Shown here piece by piece: positions 58,778-64,000 of a DNA stretch of 64,000 bases. The number at the start of each line of letters is the position of its first letter. Position 1 is the first letter of the stretch. Source of the DNA: Candidatus Nitrosopelagicus sp. (GTDB taxonomy: Archaea > Thermoproteota > Nitrososphaeria > Nitrososphaerales > Nitrosopumilaceae); the NCBI GenBank assembly GCA_028345965.1, contig JAOMEP010000003.1:1-64000 (forward strand), given 5' to 3'. The notes below the pieces were generated by a model, which searched no databases, had not been told where the DNA came from, and saw only the letters and a list, made by a program, of their open reading frames with translations. The position numbers and the translations under genes are program-made.

Positions 58778-59479
58778 ATGCCTAATCATATAGCAATAAT
58801 TCTAGATGGGAATAGGAGATGGGCAAAAAGAAATTTAACAATTCAGGAAAAAGGTCATTTCAAAGGTGCAGATGCAGTTGAAAATTTACTGGATTGGTGC
58901 GAAGAGTTTGATATCAAAATTATTACATTATACGTCTTATCAGCAGAAAATCTTGATAGAAAAAATGAAGAATTAGATTATCTCTATGAATTAATCCATA
59001 AAAGATTAGAAAAATTACACGATGATTCAAGATTACACAAAAACAAAATGAGAGTAAAAGCAATTGGAACTATCGAATTATTACCAGAATCAATCAAAGA
59101 TGTCCTTAGTAGATTGGATGAAATAACAAAAGATTACGATAAACATTTTCTAAATATTGCAATTGCTTATGGAGGACAAGATGAGTTGGTTGATGCAGTA
59201 AAAAAAATTGGAACACAGATTAGAGATGGTGAATTAGATGCAAAAGATATCAATAAAGAAGTCATAGAATCTAATTTGTATACATCACATTTACCACAAT
59301 CATCTCCAGACATGATTTTAAGGACATCAGGTGAAAAACGAATGAGCGGATTTCTATTATGGCAAAGTGCATATAGTGAATTAGTATTTTTAGATATTTT
59401 CTGGCCAGAATTTAGAAAAATTGATTTAATGAGAGCAATTAGAACATTTCAAAAAAGAAAACGAAGGATAGGAAAATGA
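58778..59479 (+). CDS. uppS: Undecaprenyl/polyprenyl diphosphate synthase (cis-prenyltransferase)
   Basis: HIAIILDGNRRWAK, LRTSGEKRMSGFLLWQSAYSEL; true start may be upstream. Confidence 0.93.
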   Translation: MPNHIAIILDGNRRWAKRNLTIQEKGHFKGADAVENLLDWCEEFDIKIITLYVLSAENLDRKNEELDYLYELIHKRLEKLHDDSRLHKNKMRVKAIGTIELLPESIKDVLSRLDEITKDYDKHFLNIAIAYGGQDELVDAVKKIGTQIRDGELDAKDINKEVIESNLYTSHLPQSSPDMILRTSGEKRMSGFLLWQSAYSELVFLDIFWPEFRKIDLMRAIRTFQKRKRRIGK

Positions 59480-59886
59480 AAGAAGAAGTATCGTCAGGAA
59501 TTATTTTATTTAATGATGTTGAAGATAGAAAATTTTTGTTATTAAATTATCCATCTAAACATTGGGACTTTGTCAAAGGTAAGATGGAAGAAGGAGAAAC
59601 ACCTCATGAAACAGCACTTAGAGAAACTAATGAAGAAACAGGAATATCAGATGTAGAATTTTTAGAAGGTTTTAAAGAAGAAATTGAATATTATTTTCGT
59701 GCAGATAATCAAGATATTCATAAGAAAGTTATATTTTTCCTAGGTAAAACAAAAACTCTAGATATAACTTTATCACACGAACATTTAGATTTTGTCTGGT
59801 TAGATTACGATAATGCCTTAAATAAAATTACATACAAAAATGCAAAAGATCTTCTAAAAAAATCTAAACAATTTTTAGATTATTGA
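59476..59886 (+). CDS. Nudix hydrolase (Ap4A hydrolase-like)
   Basis: GKMEEGETPHETALRETNEETGI Nudix box. Confidence 0.92.
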   Translation: MKEEVSSGIILFNDVEDRKFLLLNYPSKHWDFVKGKMEEGETPHETALRETNEETGISDVEFLEGFKEEIEYYFRADNQDIHKKVIFFLGKTKTLDITLSHEHLDFVWLDYDNALNKITYKNAKDLLKKSKQFLDY

Positions 59887-60612
59887 ATCAGTAACCAAGT
59901 TTTTTGTAGTTTCGACAGGATTTTTAGAACTAAGAATAGTTCTTCCAACAATAAGATAATCAGAACCAAGTTTTTTTGCTTTTGATATACTTCCACCTTG
60001 TGTACCTATTCCTGGAGAAAACAATGATAATTTTCCACGCACAGATTTCTTACAATAAGATATGATTTTTGGATAAGTAGCACCAACAATTATTCCATCA
60101 ACATGACTAGTTATCGCCCAATCTAAAAATAATTGATAGAGTTGTTGTTTTTTTGAATTATTTTTGAGTTCTAATTCATATGAAATTTTTGCTTCTGGTG
60201 CACTCATATGACACAATGAAATTACTCCTTTGTTTTTCTTATGAGATAGTTCTACAAGATTTTTAAGACTTTTTTTACCCATTATTGGATTAACGATTAC
60301 TGCATCAAATCCCATATTCCATAAATTTTCAGAAGTAATAGAATTTGTATTTCCGATATCATTTAATTTTATATCAGCAATACATTGTAAACCATAATCA
60401 TGTGCAGATTTATTAATTTTTGAAATTTGTTTTTTATCTAATTGTAAAAGAAGATGAAAATTAATTTTAATCCCACACAGATAATTATTTAGAAGTTTAA
60501 TGTTACGTAATGTTTTTGATTCGATATTTGGTATTTTTGAATCATAATCATTTGCTAAAATGATCGGAGATGTTTTTGCAGATTTTTTTATTCTATCACT
60601 GAATTTGGTCAT
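59875..60612 (-). CDS. pyrF: Orotidine 5'-phosphate decarboxylase
   Basis: IADIKLNDIGNTN, VDGIIVGAT, FSPGIGTQGG, YLIVGRTI. Confidence 0.9.
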   Translation of the reverse strand: MTKFSDRIKKSAKTSPIILANDYDSKIPNIESKTLRNIKLLNNYLCGIKINFHLLLQLDKKQISKINKSAHDYGLQCIADIKLNDIGNTNSITSENLWNMGFDAVIVNPIMGKKSLKNLVELSHKKNKGVISLCHMSAPEAKISYELELKNNSKKQQLYQLFLDWAITSHVDGIIVGATYPKIISYCKKSVRGKLSLFSPGIGTQGGSISKAKKLGSDYLIVGRTILSSKNPVETTKNLVTDSII

Positions 60613-61258
60613 AATCGACCAAGGGATGTGAGTCTTTTAACTTTATTATTTTGATGTAAGAATAGCCATGTTCGCCAGTATGAGTAACAAATTCAGGTTC
60701 TGAATTTTTAGATGTAGTATATTTCAAAAAGGGTTTTGTTGGTTCATCATCTAGACTAACATGACAAAAATATGATGGCCCATCTTCGTTAAAATTAAGA
60801 AAAACACCTAAGAACCACTTGTCTTTCTGCTTAAATGCAAATAATGGAAACGGTGCTTCTTCATATCCAAAGCTTAGTTTAGCCAAACTGGACAGATCTT
60901 CCAATTCAATTGGTTGATATTTTTCTTTGGAAGCTTCAATGTCAGGTTTTAGAGATGAAGGAAGAGATTTTATTTTAATTATAGGAGAATAGAGTTTAGA
61001 ATTATCTAGAGTGGTATCTACTAATTCAAGTTTTTCTTGACCAGAATTAAAGCCGTAACAAAGATAATGTCCAATATTTTCAATAGGTGTAAAGTAAATT
61101 ACAGGTTTTTCTTTCAGTAAATCCATTTGAACGGATAATACTTTTTTGCCATTATGTTCATGAAGAAATGACACACGTGGAGAACGTTCTAGTGCACATA
61201 CCAAACGTGTAAATTCCAAAGGTGAATCTAATTGTACATAGTTTGGTAAAGTTGCCAT
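60596..61258 (-). CDS. Conserved hypothetical protein
   Basis: ORF 220 aa. Confidence 0.65.
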   Translation of the reverse strand: MATLPNYVQLDSPLEFTRLVCALERSPRVSFLHEHNGKKVLSVQMDLLKEKPVIYFTPIENIGHYLCYGFNSGQEKLELVDTTLDNSKLYSPIIKIKSLPSSLKPDIEASKEKYQPIELEDLSSLAKLSFGYEEAPFPLFAFKQKDKWFLGVFLNFNEDGPSYFCHVSLDDEPTKPFLKYTTSKNSEPEFVTHTGEHGYSYIKIIKLKDSHPLVDYDQIQ

Positions 61259-61303
61259 TGATTGTTTTTTTAGAAATTGTAAATTAAAGCTTACTGAAAA
61301 AAA

Positions 61304-62320
61304 TTATGTGCGTAAATCAATAATATCATTCACGCCTGCTCCAGTTCCAATTAGAGTAACAGGCACGCCTAACTTTTCTTCAATATTTTTTATGAATACT
61401 TTTGGTTCTGAGCCTAAGTCATCAATCGATTGTGCACCTGCACATTCAGGGAATCTTACATCTAATTTTGTGATTGAAATTTGATTTGCACTACTAAGCA
61501 TAATTGCACGACTAGCTAGAGTAAAATCAAATTCAGCTGCACGCCTTAATCTTCCAGTTACAGTACCAAATTCTTCCCAACCTTTTTCAGATGTTTCTTC
61601 AGGACTAAGTTCACCTTCCATAGGACCAGTACCAACTCTAGTCAAATATGATTTAAAAACAACAATTACATCATCAATTCTTTTCGGACCCACTCCCACA
61701 TCAGCACAAATTCCAGATGCAGTCACATCTTTTGTGGTTACAAAGGGATATGTTCCGTGCCAGAGCGATAAGTGAGTACCTTGAGTTCCTTCTATCAGAA
61801 CATTCTCATTTTTATCTAAAGCAGTATTAATTTCGAGAGGAACATCAACAATGTATTTTTGTAAGGATTCAATCTCTTTTGCCATTTTTAAAGTTCTCAT
61901 TGCGCGCTCAGCATTTGCAGGACCTGTTCCAGAACCAGTGCTACCAATTTTTTCTTTTAATCTACCTTGTGAGTCAGCTTCAAGATGATGTTTTTCAATT
62001 ATTCCACAATTATTATCAAGAAATGATCTTCCATTAGTTCCAAAATCATTTATTTCTTTTAGAAAAACATCAGGGTTTACAACCACACCAGGTCCGATCA
62101 TCACTTTAGAATTTTTGTTTAGAAATCCACTTGGTAACATTCTAACTTTGTAAGTTTTTTCGCCATCTTTGATTGTATGACCAGCATTTGGACCAGCTCC
62201 ACCTCTAACAACTATCGAAGGATTATCTTTTTGTGCCAAATATGATATAATTTTGCCTTTACCTTCATCTCCAAAAAAACCTCCAACAACGATACTTGCA
62301 CCCATAACACAAATTTTCAA
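61304..62320 (-). CDS. purA: Adenylosuccinate synthetase
   Basis: GGFFGDEGKGKIISYL, GPNAGHT, EGTQGTHLSLWHGTYPFVT. Confidence 0.95.
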   Translation of the reverse strand: MKICVMGASIVVGGFFGDEGKGKIISYLAQKDNPSIVVRGGAGPNAGHTIKDGEKTYKVRMLPSGFLNKNSKVMIGPGVVVNPDVFLKEINDFGTNGRSFLDNNCGIIEKHHLEADSQGRLKEKIGSTGSGTGPANAERAMRTLKMAKEIESLQKYIVDVPLEINTALDKNENVLIEGTQGTHLSLWHGTYPFVTTKDVTASGICADVGVGPKRIDDVIVVFKSYLTRVGTGPMEGELSPEETSEKGWEEFGTVTGRLRRAAEFDFTLASRAIMLSSANQISITKLDVRFPECAGAQSIDDLGSEPKVFIKNIEEKLGVPVTLIGTGAGVNDIIDLRT

Positions 62321-62378
62321 ATCACATATTTAAGCTAAAGTGCATTACGGTTAATATCAAGTCTCTAAATTTGATAGT

Positions 62379-62840
62379 GTGTCAGAACCTAATTTTGCAG
62401 GAAATATTATTGTAAATCTTGCCAGTTTACCAGATTTTCTAAGAACACCAATTCTTAAAAAAAGAATGACAGAGTTTTTTTCAAAAAATGACGAAGAAAA
62501 AGCTGAAATCATAGTCAATGCACTTAACGCAGGTCCAACAATCCCATTCCCGAATTTCTCAAAGTTATTCAGAACATGGTTAGAGGTACTTTCAACTATT
62601 AATATTGAAAATAGAGAAGATATGTTTTCAAATTATTTTAAACATATACTAGCATCACCAGAAAAAATCATTCTTTTTAATTTAGATGCAATTTTTGAGA
62701 TATTTTTGCAAGTAGATAGTCAAAAACAACAGATTTTGATATCGTCGATAAAAACAGTTTTTGATAGATTGGATGAAGAATCTAAAAGAAAGATGAATTT
62801 GTTATCTCCAGATTCTGCTAAAAAATTGTTTAATTTCTAA
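62379..62840 (+). CDS. Hypothetical helical protein
   Basis: ORF 153 aa, GTG start. Confidence 0.65.
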   Translation: MSEPNFAGNIIVNLASLPDFLRTPILKKRMTEFFSKNDEEKAEIIVNALNAGPTIPFPNFSKLFRTWLEVLSTINIENREDMFSNYFKHILASPEKIILFNLDAIFEIFLQVDSQKQQILISSIKTVFDRLDEESKRKMNLLSPDSAKKLFNF

Positions 62841-63115
62841 GCTGGTTTTTCTTCAGGATTTCTATTATCTTCATTTTGGAAGTCAACATAATCACCCTCA
62901 GGAGTCATTACACCAGCAAATATTTTTTCATGTTTTCGGAGTACCTTACGATGATCAGATAAAGATAAATCAAGATGCATTTCATTTATGACCATGATTT
63001 TCATCTCTTTCCATTCAGCCCAACATTTTGAACATACAGGATATTTCTCTGCCTGTGATTCCAATACATCATTATTAGAAATTTCTTCTTTACATTTAGT
63101 ACAGATTTTACTCAA
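62837..63115 (-). CDS. Small Zn-binding hypothetical protein
   Basis: CTKCKEEI...PVCSKCWAEWKEMKIMVINEMHLDLSLSDHRKVL. Confidence 0.75.
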   Translation of the reverse strand: MSKICTKCKEEISNNDVLESQAEKYPVCSKCWAEWKEMKIMVINEMHLDLSLSDHRKVLRKHEKIFAGVMTPEGDYVDFQNEDNRNPEEKPA

Positions 63116-63189
63116 TATCAGTTAGAAATTTTATTTCAATTTATCTCTTCTTGATAAAAGCAATAATACTCTGCAAATAAAAATAGAAT

Positions 63190-63402
63190 ATGAAGATCAA
63201 ATGTCCAAAATGTAAAGAGGATGCAGAGTTAGCTCCAGATTTTTCATATGTAGAATGTAAAAAATGTGGTTTGGATATGAGTTATGGAGAATACGTAAGA
63301 TTTGTAGCACATAATGAAGCACAATATTCGGATATTTTAGGAGATTATACAGGAACAACAGAAGGAGAAACAGCTGGAACGTTAGACGAATGGGAAGATT
63401 AA
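63190..63402 (+). CDS. Small Zn-ribbon hypothetical protein
   Basis: MKIKCPKCKEDAELAPDFSYVECKKCGLDMSYGEY. Confidence 0.75.
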   Translation: MKIKCPKCKEDAELAPDFSYVECKKCGLDMSYGEYVRFVAHNEAQYSDILGDYTGTTEGETAGTLDEWED

Positions 63403-63472
63403 ACAGAATTAATCAGTTTATGAATCAATTTTCTACAAGACTTAATTAATTTAGCAATAGGCAAATAAATGA

Positions 63473-64000
63473 ATGGAGTTCTTATTAGAAAATATTTTGA
63501 ATCTCGTAGGATTCATTATTGGAATAATCATAGGTACTTTTGCATATGTCGGTTACAAAAATACTGGAAGTCCAGTCTTATTTAGATTAACAATTGCGTT
63601 CTTTGCAATTGGAATTGGTTTCGGAATAATATGGGGAGGGTATATGATCGATGACTTAGTTTTACAAGAGGGAAAAATTAATCGAGGATTACAAGCTTTA
63701 GGTTTAGGAACACAAACAATAGGCTATTTTTTCATTGCATTTTCACACACAATAAAATCTTTTTTTCCAAAATCAAGATACTTTAGATCAGTTGGAATTT
63801 TACCATTATTTGCACTGTCAGCAATGAATATAGAACACATCATAAGATCATTTTCATTTATTTTACTTGTTTATGGAGCAATTGAAACATTTGTTTCATT
63901 TTTGGAAGGAAAGCAAAAAGGTGCTTTAGCTGTAGGCATTGGACTTGCATTGTTAGCATTCGGTGAATTCATCGCATGGTATTCATTAGTATTCCCAGAA
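63473..64000 (+). CDS. Multi-TM membrane protein, 3' end outside window
   Basis: Frame open to window edge: MEFLLENILNLVGFIIGIIIGTFAYVGYK...; several TM segments. Confidence 0.7.
   Translation, partial: MEFLLENILNLVGFIIGIIIGTFAYVGYKNTGSPVLFRLTIAFFAIGIGFGIIWGGYMIDDLVLQEGKINRGLQALGLGTQTIGYFFIAFSHTIKSFFPKSRYFRSVGILPLFALSAMNIEHIIRSFSFILLVYGAIETFVSFLEGKQKGALAVGIGLALLAFGEFIAWYSLVFPE

Noticed and set aside
1-64000. CRISPR array, transposon, prophage, rRNA or defence island
   Set aside because: No regularly spaced repeats, transposase/integrase or phage-structural genes, or rRNA sequence recognised; the only defence-like gene is the solitary degenerate PLD module

Overview
The window is a gene-dense, AT-rich archaeal chromosome segment. 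Its gene content and order point to an ammonia-oxidising Thaumarchaeota/Nitrososphaerota member, Nitrosopumilus-like. Core information-processing clusters dominate: SBDS-Rrp4-Rrp41-Rrp42-L37Ae-Pcc1-prefoldin; RpoD-L18e-L13-S9; aIF2beta-DUF424-DUF5679-eIF1A-Rio1-KH-Top6B-Top6A; S8e-SRP19-Gar1-TFB; ScpA-ScpB; SRP54; eIF5A; L10e; Nob1; EndA. These are mixed with metabolic genes (two aconitase-family LeuCD pairs, CofE, NAD kinase, MtnP, Apt, PurA, PyrF, UppS) and lineage-specific surface proteins. Four tRNAs are present, including an intron-containing tRNA-Tyr. No rRNA, CRISPR array, transposon or prophage was recognised. The strongest items beyond the supplied ORF track are: (i) two box C/D guide sRNA genes, one directly behind eIF5A with a guide fitting the anticodon loop of elongator tRNA-Met (predicted Cm34); (ii) an unlisted 49-aa protein with four CXC motifs (metallothionein-like); (iii) a Dph6-type ATPase split by an A6 homopolymer frameshift; (iv) an EndA-family protein that seems to lack the catalytic His; (v) a solitary PLD-like module with a degenerate HKD motif beside a tRNA; (vi) adjacent bacterial-type and archaeal-type isopropylmalate isomerase pairs. 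No convincing new multi-gene defence or biosynthetic system was found.
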